A stretch of 63,606 bases of DNA from Ancylobacter novellus (GCA_003241485.1 QFQD01000019.1:1-63606), one strand, 5' to 3'. Numbered from the stretch's first letter, positions 35,935-48,179 are shown. Program-made: numbers and translations. The notes: a model not told the origin generated them from the letters alone.

Positions 35935-37599
35935 ATGATGACGGCCGCAGTCATCTCCCGCAGGGGAGCGACCGGTGGCGTGCGTGCCCTGCGCTGGGGC
36001 GCGGGCGCGGTGGCGCTTCTCGTCCTGCTGCCACTTTCCGCCCTCCTCTGGAGCGCGGCGCAGGGCTCGGGCGATCTCTGGCCGCATCTGATCCAGAACG
36101 TGCTGCCGCATGCGCTGATGGAGACCTTCCTCCTCGCGCTCGGCGTCGGCCTGCTGGCCGGCACCATCGGCACGGGCACCGCCTGGCTGGTGGCGACCTG
36201 CCGTTTCCCCGGCCGGGCCCTGTTTGAATGGGCGCTGCTGCTGCCCCTCGCCATCCCGACCTATATCCAGGCCTTCGTCTATGTGGATGCGGTGCATCCT
36301 CTCGGGCCGATCCCGACCGCACTGCGTGCCCTGCTCGGCATTTCCAGCCCGCGCGGCCTGTGGCTGCCGGAGGTGCGCTCGCTTGCCGGCTGCATCGTGC
36401 TGCTCGGCCTCGTGCTCTACCCCTATGTCTATCTCACCGCCCGCGCGGCCTTTCTGGTGCAGGGGTCCTCGGTGCTGGAGGCGTCGCGCACGCTGGGCTC
36501 GGGCGCCACGGAAACCTTCCTGCGCATCGCCCTGCCACTGGCGCGCCCGGCCATCGTCGTCGGTGTCACGCTCGTGCTGATGGAGACGGTGAACGATGTC
36601 GGTGCGTCCGAATTCCTCGGCGTGCAGACGCTGACGCTGTCGATCTATTCCACCTGGCTCAACCGCTCCAGCCTGCCGGGGGCGGCGCAGATCGCGCTGT
36701 TCATGCTCGCCGCCATGTTCGCTCTGGTGCTGCTGGAGCGCTGGGGCCGGCGCCATCTGAACGTGGCCAATGTCGGTGCCCGTGCCCGGCCGCCCGTGCG
36801 GCGGCAGCTGGCGCCGGGGGCGGCGGCGCTGGCCATCCTCGCCTGTTTCCTGCCGGTGACGCTCGGCTTCCTCGTGCCCGCCGGCCATCTCCTGCACATG
36901 GCGTGGCAGAGGCTGATGTTCCACGGCATGCCGGCCATGGTGCTGCACGAGGCGGGTAACACCGCGCTGTTCGCCGCGCTCGGCACCTCGATCGCGCTCA
37001 GTGCCGGGCTCGTCGTCGCCATCGCGCGGCGCACCGGCGCGCTGCGCTCGGGCCTCGTGCCGCGTCTGGCGGGGCTGGGTTATGCCGTGCCGGGAACCGT
37101 GCTGGCGGTGGGCCTGCTGGTGCCTCTCGCCGGCTTCGACAATTTCGTCTCGGGGCTCAGTTCGCAGTTCTTCGGCGTTTCGACTGGGCTGCTGCTGTCG
37201 GGCTCCGGCGCCGCGCTCATCATCGCCTATGTCATCCGCTTCCTCGCCATCCCGGTCGGCGGGCTGGAGGCGGGCTATGGCAAGATCGGCACCACCATGG
37301 ACATGGCGGCGCGCAGCCTCGGCGAGCGGCCCGGCGGGGTGATCCGCCGCATCCATCTGCCGTTGCTGCGACCGGCGCTGGGCACGGCGGCCCTTCTCGT
37401 CTTCGTCGACTGCATGAAGGAGCTGCCGGCGACGCTGATGCTGCGCCCGCTGAACTTCGAGACACTGGCGAGCCACGTCTATGCCGAGGCGGCGCGCGGT
37501 ACCTATGAGGACGGCTCGGTCGCCGCCCTCCTCATCGTGCTGGTGGGGCTCGCCCCGGTGATCCTGCTGGCGCGGCTGAGCCGCCCGCAGCAGGGGTGA
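35935..37599 (+). CDS. fbpB: Ferric iron ABC transporter permease
   Basis: Inner-membrane permease of 554 residues with about twelve helices, formed of two fused homologous halves as in FbpB/SfuB. The two coupling loops that contact the ATPase appear as LEASRTLGSGATETFLRIALPLARPA (in part) and MDMAARSLGERPGGVIRRI. The start ATG 35935 is followed by another ATG. No ATP-binding fbpC gene follows: the next gene is convergent. The ATPase must be encoded elsewhere or shared. Confidence 0.9.
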   Translation: MMTAAVISRRGATGGVRALRWGAGAVALLVLLPLSALLWSAAQGSGDLWPHLIQNVLPHALMETFLLALGVGLLAGTIGTGTAWLVATCRFPGRALFEWALLLPLAIPTYIQAFVYVDAVHPLGPIPTALRALLGISSPRGLWLPEVRSLAGCIVLLGLVLYPYVYLTARAAFLVQGSSVLEASRTLGSGATETFLRIALPLARPAIVVGVTLVLMETVNDVGASEFLGVQTLTLSIYSTWLNRSSLPGAAQIALFMLAAMFALVLLERWGRRHLNVANVGARARPPVRRQLAPGAAALAILACFLPVTLGFLVPAGHLLHMAWQRLMFHGMPAMVLHEAGNTALFAALGTSIALSAGLVVAIARRTGALRSGLVPRLAGLGYAVPGTVLAVGLLVPLAGFDNFVSGLSSQFFGVSTGLLLSGSGAALIIAYVIRFLAIPVGGLEAGYGKIGTTMDMAARSLGERPGGVIRRIHLPLLRPALGTAALLVFVDCMKELPATLMLRPLNFETLASHVYAEAARGTYEDGSVAALLIVLVGLAPVILLARLSRPQQG

Positions 37600-37612
37600 G
37601 CCGGGCGAATTC

Positions 37613-39580
<1,968 letters not shown>

Positions 39581-39808
39581 CGGTGCCTCCCATCCTGGAA
39601 CGCCGGCCGTTCTTCGCGACGCGCGCGGCGCTGATACTGCAATGCAGCGATTCATAGCGTCAGCCTCGCATGCTGTCAGGCCATCAAACAGACACAGACA
39701 CGCAAGATGTTGCGGGCAACCGAGGATACTCGCCCCAGCGGTCGCTCCGCCGCTTGCGCAGCCCCGCTGCCTTGCGGTACGTCGGACAGGGGCTTCACGC
39801 GACATTCG

Positions 39809-41620
39809 ATGAGAAAACTGCTTCCCATCTTCCTGCTGCCCGTCATCTTGGCGATTATTGCAGCCGCAGTGGCTCCGAAGCTCGCTTCGGAAGAGCGGCT
39901 GCATGCCGAGGCGACAATGCTGCTGCGCCAGGCGACCGGCGTGCCGGTGAGCATTGGCGGTAGTGCCAGCTTCTCGGTGTTTCCCTGGCCTTCGCTGGAC
40001 ATCGATGAAGTTGCGGTCGCCGACGGCCCTGTACAGCTGGCGGTGCCGCATGTGCGCATCGTTCTCGACCTGCTGCCGCTGCTGACCGGGCGCGCCCGCG
40101 CCGACTATATCGAATTGAGTTCGCCGGATGTGACGGTGACGGAGGCCGGGCTCGGCCTCGACCCGCTGTCGGCGGTTTTTCTCCGGCTCGCCTCGTCCAA
40201 GTTCGCCGCCGACGTCTATCTTACCGATGGCCGGTTGCGCGTCCTGCAGGACGGGCACAGCGAGGTGATCGTGCCGCAGGCGGATCTGCACCTCGCGGTG
40301 CGTGGCGGTGCTGACGCCGCCGTCTCCGGCAAGGTCATGTGGCGGGACGAACCGCTGGATATCGATCTGAGCCTTGGTTCGCTCGGCGCGCTCGCGACGG
40401 GCGGAGCTGGACGGCTTCGGGCGAAGATATCCGGCCCGCCGGTGCATCTGACCTTCGATGGCGCCGCGCGCCTCGCGGGCGGTCCGGTTGCAGAAGGCGC
40501 ACTGTCTGTCGAGATGCGGCAGCTGCGCACCACGCTGGAATGGCTGGATATGGATGCGCCGACCGAGCGCGGCTTCGGCCCCTTCGCGCTCAGCGGACGT
40601 GTCCAGATGTCGCCGCAGAACGCGGCCCTGAGCGATGCCCGCATCGAGCTCGACGGCAATGTGAGCGAGGGCGGCTTTACCCTGCGTCTGGAAGGCGGCC
40701 GGCCGGTGGTGCAGGGCTCGCTCGCCAGCGACCGGCTCGATCTCACGCCCTATGGCCAATTGGCGATTTCCGATCCGGACAGCATGGCGTGGAACCATGA
40801 AATGTTCGATCTCAGCCGGCTGACCAAGCTCGATCTCGACCTGCGGCTGTCTGCCTCGCAGGTCCTGGCCGGCTCGGCCCGGCTCGACAATGTCGCCGCC
40901 AGCGCGGTCGTCAAATCCGGCAAGCTGATCCTGGCGATCGGCGAGGCGGAGGCGTGGAACGGGCTGTTCCGTTCCGCGCTCCAGCTTTCCCCGGGTGCGA
41001 ATGGCGGCACCGAAACCCGCGTCGATCTCGCGGCCGAGAATGTGGCGCTGGCGCCGGCGCTGGGCGACGTGTTCCGCATCCAGCGGCTGGAGGGCAACGG
41101 CTCGTTCCGCTTCGCCGCAGTGGGCGCGGGCAAGAGCGTGGCCGAGCTCGTCAGTCACCTGAGCGGGACATTCAACCTGTCCGGTCAGTCCGGCGCGCTG
41201 GTCGGCATCGATGTGGGCCGGGTGCTGTCGCGGCTGGAGCAGCGACCGCTCTCCGGCTCGATGGATCTGCGCGGCGGTCGCACAAGCTATGACCGCATCG
41301 GTATCGACGCCTCCATCCGCGACGGCATCGCCCGGCTCGGCAAGCTGGAGGTGGAGAGCGCGCGGATGCGCATTTCCGTCGGCGGCGAGAGCTCGATCGC
41401 CGAGCGCGACCTCGACTTCATCGGCGTCGCGCAGCTGATGGCGCCGGCCAAGAGCGGGGTCGATCCGACGGCCTCATTCGAGCTGCCATTCATCGTGCGC
41501 GGCAATTGGGACCAGCCGATCGTGCTGCCGGACCCGCAGGCGCTGATCCGCCGTTCGGGCGCGGCCAAGCCGCTGTTCGGCCAGCCGCGCGCGCTCGGTG
41601 TCGCCGGCCAGCTGCCCTGA
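39809..41620 (+). CDS. AsmA-family protein
   Basis: Envelope protein of 603 residues with an N-terminal signal anchor (MRKLLPIFLLPVILAIIAAA) and a long periplasmic beta-rich region, as in AsmA/YhdP-like proteins, which are thought to move phospholipids between the membranes. The N-terminal AsmA domain shows GVPVSIGGSASFSVFPWPSLDIDEV, typical of the family, given here only in part. The C-terminal half holds the AsmA_2-like repeat (LSGTFNLSGQSGALVGIDVGRVL, in part). ATG 39809 has a weak ribosome site. It ends 12 bases from the convergent kinase gene. Confidence 0.88.
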   Translation: MRKLLPIFLLPVILAIIAAAVAPKLASEERLHAEATMLLRQATGVPVSIGGSASFSVFPWPSLDIDEVAVADGPVQLAVPHVRIVLDLLPLLTGRARADYIELSSPDVTVTEAGLGLDPLSAVFLRLASSKFAADVYLTDGRLRVLQDGHSEVIVPQADLHLAVRGGADAAVSGKVMWRDEPLDIDLSLGSLGALATGGAGRLRAKISGPPVHLTFDGAARLAGGPVAEGALSVEMRQLRTTLEWLDMDAPTERGFGPFALSGRVQMSPQNAALSDARIELDGNVSEGGFTLRLEGGRPVVQGSLASDRLDLTPYGQLAISDPDSMAWNHEMFDLSRLTKLDLDLRLSASQVLAGSARLDNVAASAVVKSGKLILAIGEAEAWNGLFRSALQLSPGANGGTETRVDLAAENVALAPALGDVFRIQRLEGNGSFRFAAVGAGKSVAELVSHLSGTFNLSGQSGALVGIDVGRVLSRLEQRPLSGSMDLRGGRTSYDRIGIDASIRDGIARLGKLEVESARMRISVGGESSIAERDLDFIGVAQLMAPAKSGVDPTASFELPFIVRGNWDQPIVLPDPQALIRRSGAAKPLFGQPRALGVAGQLP

Positions 41621-41632
41621 GGCGCGCCGCGC

Positions 41633-44371
41633 CTACTCCGCCAGCACGCGCGTCGAGGGGAAGGTGATCTCGACGATGGTGCCGACATCCACCGCGCTGC
41701 GGATGTTGAAGCTGGCGCGGTTTGCTTCCGCGAGTGCCTTGGTCAGCGGCAGGCCGAGCCCGGTGCCGCCCGAACCCGCGCGCCCGGAGGTGGCGATCTG
41801 CCGGAACGGTTCCATCGCCACGGTGATGTCGGCGTCCGACATGCCCACCCCGGTGTCGCGCACCCGCAGCACCACTTCGCCGTTCTCGGTGAAGGCGGTG
41901 GACAGGATGACCTGGCCGCCCGGATGGGTGAACTTGACCGAGTTCGAGACGAGATTCAGCACGATCTGGCGGATCGAGCGGGCATCGGCCACCACGGGCG
42001 GCAGTTCCGAGGCGAGCGAGGAGCGGATGATGATGCGCTCGCGGTTCGCCTGCGGCTGCATGATGCCCATGCACTGCTGCACGATCTCGTTCAGCGAGAC
42101 GCTGGTGAACGACAGATCGAGCTTGCCCGCCTCGATCTTGGAAAGGTCCAGCAGGTCGTTAATCAGCGAGATCAGGTGCCCGCCCGAGGCGTGGATGTCG
42201 CGGAGATAGTCGCGGTAGCGCTGGTTCTCGATCGGCCCGAAGCGCTCTTCCATCATTACTTCGGAGAAGCCGATGATGGCGTTGAGCGGGGTGCGGATCT
42301 CGTGGCTGATCTTGGCGAGAAAGTCGGACTTCGCCATGTTGGCGCGCTCGGCCAGCCGCTTCGCCTCGGTGAGCTCCTCTTCCGCGCGCTTCCACTGGGT
42401 GATGTCGCGCAGCACCGCGCAGAACTTGTCCGAACCCTCTCCGACCCGGCCGATGGTCATGAAGAGCGGGATCAGCCCGCCCTCGCGCACGCGCCCGATA
42501 ACTTCGCGCCCGTCGTTGAGCACGCTGGCGACGCCGTTGGAGGCGAGGCCATCGAGATAGTCGACCGCCGCGCGCTGGCTCTCCGGCGCAAACAACAGGG
42601 TGAAGTTCTCGCCTGTGATCTCGCGTCCCTCGAAGCCGAACAGCGCTTCGGCCGGGTGGTTCACGCTGAGGATCGTGCCGGCGGCGTCGATCAGCACCAC
42701 GCCATCGGTCGCGGTGTCGAGAATGGCGCGCAACTCGCGGGTCGCATTGTCCGCCTCGTGCAGGGCGAATTCCGCCTGTCGCAGCCGTTCCGAGGCCGCC
42801 GTATCGACGCGGCGCAGCACGTAGAGCATCGCCGGCCCACCTTCCCAAGGGGTGGACATCAGGCGGGCTTCCACCGCGATGGCATGGCCGGCGGCGGTGA
42901 TGAGCGAAAGGGCATGGCCTTCCTCGTCATCAGTCTCCTGCGCGCCGCCGAACAGCGTGGCGAGACCGCCGGCGGCCTCTACGGCGTCGAGATCGGCGTG
43001 GCCGGTCCAGTCGAGCAAGGCGCGGTTGGCGTAAAGCAGGCGGTCGCCGCGAAACGCCACCATGGCGAGCGGCAGCCGGTCGAGAACCGGGCGCTCGCCC
43101 TCGGCCAGCACGCGCTGAATACCTTCCGGCTCCGGCCGCTGGGGCGGCGCGACTGGGGCGGCGATGACCTCGGGCACCGGCGCGGCGGGCGGCATCTCGG
43201 CAGGTGCTTCGACCGTCGGCGGGACTTCTTCAACGCCTTCAAGACGCGCGCCGAGCGCACGGGCGATCTCGCGGAAGGCGTTCAGCTCGCCGTTGGACAG
43301 CCCTTCCCAGGCCGTGCGCAGGCCGTCGCGCTGCGGGTTCTCGGCACCGGCCCGCAACGGCACCACATTCGGCGACGAGGGGACGATGCTCAGCGTGACC
43401 CGCACCGGCTGCACCGAGTCAGGGGCGGCGGCAGGGACATCGGCGGAGGGGGGCGTCGGCGCGGGTGCCGCGGGCAGCTCGGGCGTTTGCGCCACGGGCG
43501 GCTCCGCCGGTCGTACGGCCGGAACGTCCTGTGCCGGGGCGACGGGAGCCGCCGGACGTGCCTCGACCGGTGGCGGCGCCACGGGGGAAGGTTCAGATTG
43601 GGAGGCGGGCCGAAGCGGCAGCGTGGAGGCGGGCCGGCGGCCGCGCACAATGCCGAAGCCGCGCATGCCGTCGCCACGCACCGGAGCGCCGCCGAACTCG
43701 ATGTCGAGCGCATCGCCGCGCCCGGTCGGCAGCGATGCCGGCAGATGGTGGAAGCTGGCGCCGTCGCGCACCGCCTGATGCAAGGCGGGGGCGCCGAGTT
43801 CTTCCCAGCTGCGGCCGGCGAGCGTCGTGGCCGGCAGTTGCAGCGCTTCCGCGAGGCGGGGGTCGATCGGGTTGAGCCGCGCGGCCGGGTCGGTGCGCCA
43901 GGTGAAGCGCAGCGATGTCGGCTCCGGAGCGGGACGGCTTTCCGTGACCGGCGGCGCGGGTGTGGCCGCCGCAGGAGGCTGGGGGGCGGTCGCAGGCTGG
44001 TGCGGCGCGGCTTCGGTGCTGACGAGCAGCAGTGCGCGCGCGCCCTCTGTGGAAAGCAGCGTGCAGGCGAAAGTGGTCGGGACCAGCCGGCCGGGAAGCC
44101 GCAGCCGCTCAAGGCGCGGTGCGCGGCCGGGACGCAGGGAGGCCGCGAGGCGGGAAAGGGTGGCGGCGAAGGTATCGGCCGGCGCGGCCGCGCCGATGAG
44201 GGCGCCACCGGACGCATTGGCCGCGAGCAGCGAGCCATCGGCGCGCACCAGCAGAGCCGGCGCGGACGCGCCAAGCGCGGCAGCGGCGAGGCTGCGCAGC
44301 GCCCGGTCGGCGTGCGTCTCCTCTGCGCGCGGCGCGCCTGTCGATCGATCCCCGTCCGTCGGCATGACCAT
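41633..44371 (-). CDS. PAS-domain sensor histidine kinase, PdhS/PleC-like
   Basis: Cytosolic histidine kinase of 912 residues, without visible membrane helices. The N-terminal half has PAS-like segments, a long Pro/Ala-rich linker at about residues 250-380 and two further PAS domains (about 455-560 and 565-670). The kinase core begins at residue 679. The phosphoacceptor is His690 in KISHEIRTPLNAIIGFSEVM, followed by the ND.LDLSKIEAGK segment, the N box NLVSNSVKF, G1 RVRDTGVGM and G2 GGTGLGL. The H-box region with FGPIENQRYRDYL and FRQIATS resembles DivJ/PleC/PdhS kinases, which control DivK and the CtrA cell-cycle pathway. That function is inferred. ATG 44371 or 44365 are possible starts. Confidence 0.85.
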   Translation of the reverse strand: MVMPTDGDRSTGAPRAEETHADRALRSLAAAALGASAPALLVRADGSLLAANASGGALIGAAAPADTFAATLSRLAASLRPGRAPRLERLRLPGRLVPTTFACTLLSTEGARALLLVSTEAAPHQPATAPQPPAAATPAPPVTESRPAPEPTSLRFTWRTDPAARLNPIDPRLAEALQLPATTLAGRSWEELGAPALHQAVRDGASFHHLPASLPTGRGDALDIEFGGAPVRGDGMRGFGIVRGRRPASTLPLRPASQSEPSPVAPPPVEARPAAPVAPAQDVPAVRPAEPPVAQTPELPAAPAPTPPSADVPAAAPDSVQPVRVTLSIVPSSPNVVPLRAGAENPQRDGLRTAWEGLSNGELNAFREIARALGARLEGVEEVPPTVEAPAEMPPAAPVPEVIAAPVAPPQRPEPEGIQRVLAEGERPVLDRLPLAMVAFRGDRLLYANRALLDWTGHADLDAVEAAGGLATLFGGAQETDDEEGHALSLITAAGHAIAVEARLMSTPWEGGPAMLYVLRRVDTAASERLRQAEFALHEADNATRELRAILDTATDGVVLIDAAGTILSVNHPAEALFGFEGREITGENFTLLFAPESQRAAVDYLDGLASNGVASVLNDGREVIGRVREGGLIPLFMTIGRVGEGSDKFCAVLRDITQWKRAEEELTEAKRLAERANMAKSDFLAKISHEIRTPLNAIIGFSEVMMEERFGPIENQRYRDYLRDIHASGGHLISLINDLLDLSKIEAGKLDLSFTSVSLNEIVQQCMGIMQPQANRERIIIRSSLASELPPVVADARSIRQIVLNLVSNSVKFTHPGGQVILSTAFTENGEVVLRVRDTGVGMSDADITVAMEPFRQIATSGRAGSGGTGLGLPLTKALAEANRASFNIRSAVDVGTIVEITFPSTRVLAE

Positions 44372-44729
44372 GTCGCCCGAAACTGCCCCTACGAAACGCC
44401 ATCTGGCGTTGCACCCGGATTGTGGCGCGCCGATGAGCGGCCACGTTCCGGGCATTCAACCATAATGCGCGCGGCCCTGCGGCGCCACGACACCCGGCTT
44501 GCGTCACGATGGCTTCGCAGTTTCCGGTTAACCGGAAGCGACCAATACCGGTTAATCACTTGCAACCGCGCCCCGAGCCAGCGGCGGGAGGTCCCGCAAC
44601 GCAGCATGGTGCGGAATTATGTTGGTGTTGACGCAAGAGTATGTGACTTTAGTCGTAGGCAGCAGCGCGAATAGACCGGCGGTCTCGCGCCGGTATGATC
44701 AGGCAAGTCGACAGCGGGGTGAGCGTGTC
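44372..44729. promoter_or_regulatory. Divergent intergenic region kinase / phasin
   Basis: 358 bases with no gene. It includes the palindrome TTCCGGTTAACCGGAA (44522-44537) with a third CCGGTTAA copy at 44548-44555, and a hairpin ACCGGCG/CGCCGGT (44675-44694) in the phasin leader. Promoters for both flanking genes must lie here. Confidence 0.5.
44522..44537. promoter_or_regulatory. Perfect 16-bp palindrome upstream of the PdhS-like kinase gene
   Basis: TTCCGGTTAACCGGAA is a perfect palindrome. A further direct copy of CCGGTTAA lies at 44548-44555, so the octamer occurs three times within 35 bases. Position, 150 bases upstream of the kinase start, suggests an operator; the regulator is unknown. 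The TTAA cores do not have the 7-base spacing of a full CtrA site. Confidence 0.5.
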
Positions 44730-45110
44730 ATGGCCAACGATCCCAAGTTCGAAGTTCCTCCGGAGCTGCACACCATAGCCGAGCAGGGCGTCGTTCAGGC
44801 CCGCGCGGCCATGGACGGCTTCCTGGACGCGGCGCACAAGGCGCTGGACGATGCCGGCCGGCAGGTCGATGCGGCGCATGGTCAGGCGCGAGACATCGGC
44901 AAAGCGGCGCTGAAATTCGCCGAAGACAACATTGCCGCAGGCTTCGACTTCGCCTCCCGCCTGGCCAAGGCGACGACAGTGGAAGACTGGGCGCGTCTCC
45001 AGGCGGACTACGTCAAGGAACAGTCAGAGCGGCTGGCCGAGCAGAGCCGCAAGCTGGGCGACCAGGCCGCAAGCCATGTTGCGAAGGCGACATCCGGCAA
45101 AGGCCTTTGA
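44730..45110 (+). CDS. Phasin-family protein
   Basis: 126-residue, mostly alpha-helical, amphipathic protein that fits the phasin family, which coats polyhydroxyalkanoate granules. Features: Ala/Lys-rich helices with LAKATTVEDWARLQADYVKEQ and no cysteine. ATG 44730 (MANDPKFEVPPEL) is chosen since the upstream in-frame sequence is unlike phasins. A second phasin lies 283 bases downstream. Together with acetoacetyl-CoA synthetase this suggests the organism stores PHB. Confidence 0.85.
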   Translation: MANDPKFEVPPELHTIAEQGVVQARAAMDGFLDAAHKALDDAGRQVDAAHGQARDIGKAALKFAEDNIAAGFDFASRLAKATTVEDWARLQADYVKEQSERLAEQSRKLGDQAASHVAKATSGKGL

Positions 45111-45393
45111 CCGACCTGTAATCGAGGGTGAGCCTCTCATTGCCGGCCCGCATGGGGCTTGCCGCGTCTCGCCTTCGACCCAATGTCAAAAAAAATCGCC
45201 GCCTCGGGTTGATTGTGCATTGCAATATGATATTGCAGTGCACAAATATGGCGTACGAAAAGACATGCGCGACAGCGCATGGGACTTGGGAGGGCTCTTC
45301 AGGCCGCGTCTGCCAAGTCAGGGTGCAGCCGCACATGCGCGGATGCGGCACGCACCTTTCTGGTCCTGACCCGCGAATGCGAGGAGAAAACCC
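45111..45393. promoter_or_regulatory. Region between the two phasin genes
   Basis: 283 bases without a gene. It contains the 33-bp palindrome at 45213-45245 and an imperfect TGC/GCA-rich inverted repeat around 45323-45356, close to the second phasin's ribosome site GAGGAGAA (45380-45387). Confidence 0.55.
45213..45245. promoter_or_regulatory. 33-bp near-perfect palindrome, candidate PhaR operator
   Basis: Arms TTGTGCATTGCAATAT and ATATTGCAGTGCACAA flank a single G; 15 of 16 pairs are complementary. The TGC/GCA repeats resemble the TGC-rich targets of PhaR-type PHB regulators. It lies 149 bases upstream of the second phasin start ATG 45394. Confidence 0.6.
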
Positions 45394-45882
45394 ATGGTTG
45401 CTGAGGCCACCACCCCGTCGCCGAAGAAGGCCGCCAAGGCTGCCACCACCGCTTTCGAGGCTTCCCTGCCCAAGATCGACTTGACCTCGCTGGAAGTTCC
45501 GGCGGCGGTGCGCGAGATGGCGGAGAAGAGCGTCCAGAGCGCGCGCGAAGCCTATGAGAAGCTGAAGGTCAGCGCCGAAGAGACGACCGACCTGCTCGAG
45601 GACACCTATTCCACGGCGTCCAAGGGCCTTGCCGAGTACAACGCGGTTGCGCTCGAGTCGCTGCGCACCAATGTGAACGCCGCCTTCGACTTCGTCGGCG
45701 CGCTGTTCGCTGCCAAGAGCGTGTCGGAGGCCGTCGAGATTTCGACCGGCCACGTGCGCAAGCAGTTCGACGTGCTTTCTGCCCAGACCAAGGAACTGTC
45801 GACGCTGGCCCAGAAGGTCGCGACCGATACGGCCGAGCCGATCAAGGCCTCCGTCGAGAAGACCATCAAGAAGGCGTCCTGA
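45394..45882 (+). CDS. Phasin
   Basis: 162-residue granule-associated protein. An Ala/Lys-rich N-terminus (KKAAKAATTAFEASL) is followed by helices with MAEKSVQSAREAYEKLK, EETTDLLEDTYSTASKG, NAAFDFVGALFAAKSVSEAV and LSAQTKELSTLAQKVATD, the standard phasin-2 pattern of rhizobia. GAGGAGAA is well spaced before ATG 45394. A strong terminator follows. The palindrome upstream suggests control by a PhaR-like regulator, which in known systems represses phasin genes until PHB accumulates. Confidence 0.93.
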   Translation: MVAEATTPSPKKAAKAATTAFEASLPKIDLTSLEVPAAVREMAEKSVQSAREAYEKLKVSAEETTDLLEDTYSTASKGLAEYNAVALESLRTNVNAAFDFVGALFAAKSVSEAVEISTGHVRKQFDVLSAQTKELSTLAQKVATDTAEPIKASVEKTIKKAS

Positions 45883-45902
45883 TCCTTCTTTAGAGCTTTG
45901 CG

Positions 45903-45934
45903 AAGCCCGGCCTGTTCCGCAGGCCGGGCTTTTT
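45903..45934 (+). terminator. Rho-independent terminator after the second phasin
   Basis: Perfect 12-bp stem AAGCCCGGCCTG/CAGGCCGGGCTT with a 5-base loop and a T-run, 20 bases after the stop. Confidence 0.9.
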
Positions 45935-46024
45935 CGTGCGCGCGTATCCTCGCCGCGGGCTGGGCGTGGCACCTCCTGCCTTGGTTTTGCCGGCACGCCG
46001 GTGTTTTTTCCCGTCCGCGCGCCG

Positions 46025-46053
46025 CTTGACACCCACCAGCCCGCTGCCTATCT
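46025..46053 (+). promoter_or_regulatory. RpoH-type heat-shock promoter of groESL
   Basis: -35 CTTGAC (46025-46030) and -10 CCTATCT (46047-46053), spacer 16, fit the alphaproteobacterial sigma-32 consensus CTTG...CYTATNT. The -35 is also a good sigma-70 element (TTGACA). Transcription would start near 46060, just before the CIRCE element. Confidence 0.7.
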
Positions 46054-46065
46054 CCGCTGCGCCTT

Positions 46066-46092
46066 TTGGCACTCGTCACAGAAGAGTGCTAG
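46066..46092 (+). promoter_or_regulatory. CIRCE operator (HrcA site) of groESL
   Basis: TTGGCACTC-N9-GAGTGCTAG matches CIRCE TTAGCACTC-N9-GAGTGCTAA at 16 of 18 positions. It is in the leader of groES, 65 bases before the start codon, so HrcA can repress the operon. Confidence 0.9.
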
Positions 46093-46156
46093 CATTAGCC
46101 GGAACCCATTCCTGCGCCATGTCGGCGCGAGACCGGAAGAGCCCGAGGAGCCGTAG

Positions 46157-46453
46157 ATGGCCAAGCTGAAGTTTCGTCCCCTGCACGATCGTATCGTGGT
46201 GAAGCGCCTCGACGCCGAAGAGAAGACCGCGGGCGGCATCATCATCCCCGATTCCGCCAAGGAAAAGCCCTCGCAGGGTGAAGTCGTCGCTGCCGGCCCC
46301 GGCGCGCGCGACGAAGCCGGCAAGCTCGTCCCGCTCGACGTGAAGGCTGGCGACAAGGTGCTGTTCGGCAAGTGGTCGGGCACCGAGGTCAAGATCGACG
46401 GTCAGGACCTGCTGATCATGAAGGAATCCGACGTCCTGGGCATCGTCGGCTGA
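46157..46453 (+). CDS. groES: Co-chaperonin GroES
   Basis: Seven-membered lid of the GroEL chamber. It is 98 residues, starting MAKLKFRPLHDRIVVKRLDA, with the mobile loop EEKTAGGIIIPDSAKEK and the roof region intact. GAGGAG precedes ATG 46157. It is 46 bases upstream of groEL, and both are under the RpoH-like promoter and CIRCE. Its sequence is normal, which makes the deletion in the partner groEL stand out. Confidence 0.97.
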   Translation: MAKLKFRPLHDRIVVKRLDAEEKTAGGIIIPDSAKEKPSQGEVVAAGPGARDEAGKLVPLDVKAGDKVLFGKWSGTEVKIDGQDLLIMKESDVLGIVG

Positions 46454-46499
46454 GGCCGACTGACCGACCGGACGCAACCCCCATTCAGGAGTAGGCCTC

Positions 46500-48063
<1,564 letters not shown>

Positions 48064-48080
<17 letters not shown>

Positions 48081-48179
48081 GGAAGTCCATCCGCCCACGC
48101 GGTTGACGAGTTCCGAAGCCCGGCAGGCCGGGCTTCGGGCGCGGCATGGACTTCTGACGAAGTCCATCCGCCCACGCGG
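48064..48179 (+). repeat. 39-bp direct repeat of the groEL 3' end, with a hairpin between copies
   Basis: Bases 48064-48102 recur at 48141-48179 with one mismatch, 77 bases apart. Each copy includes the groEL end GGCATGGACTTCTGA and forms a GGACTTC/GAAGTCC hairpin over the stop. Between the copies a perfect hairpin CCGAAGCCCGGC-AG-GCCGGGCTTCGG occupies 48113-48138. It looks like a partial tandem duplication of the gene end and possible terminator. Confidence 0.8.

Noticed and set aside
41924..44674. 916-codon plus-strand frame opposite the PdhS-like kinase
   Set aside because: Mirror frame, composition low-complexity; kinase motifs are on the other strand.
44675..44694. ACCGGCG/CGCCGGT as a terminator
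   Set aside because: It lies in the leader of the first phasin gene, not after a gene, and has no T-run.
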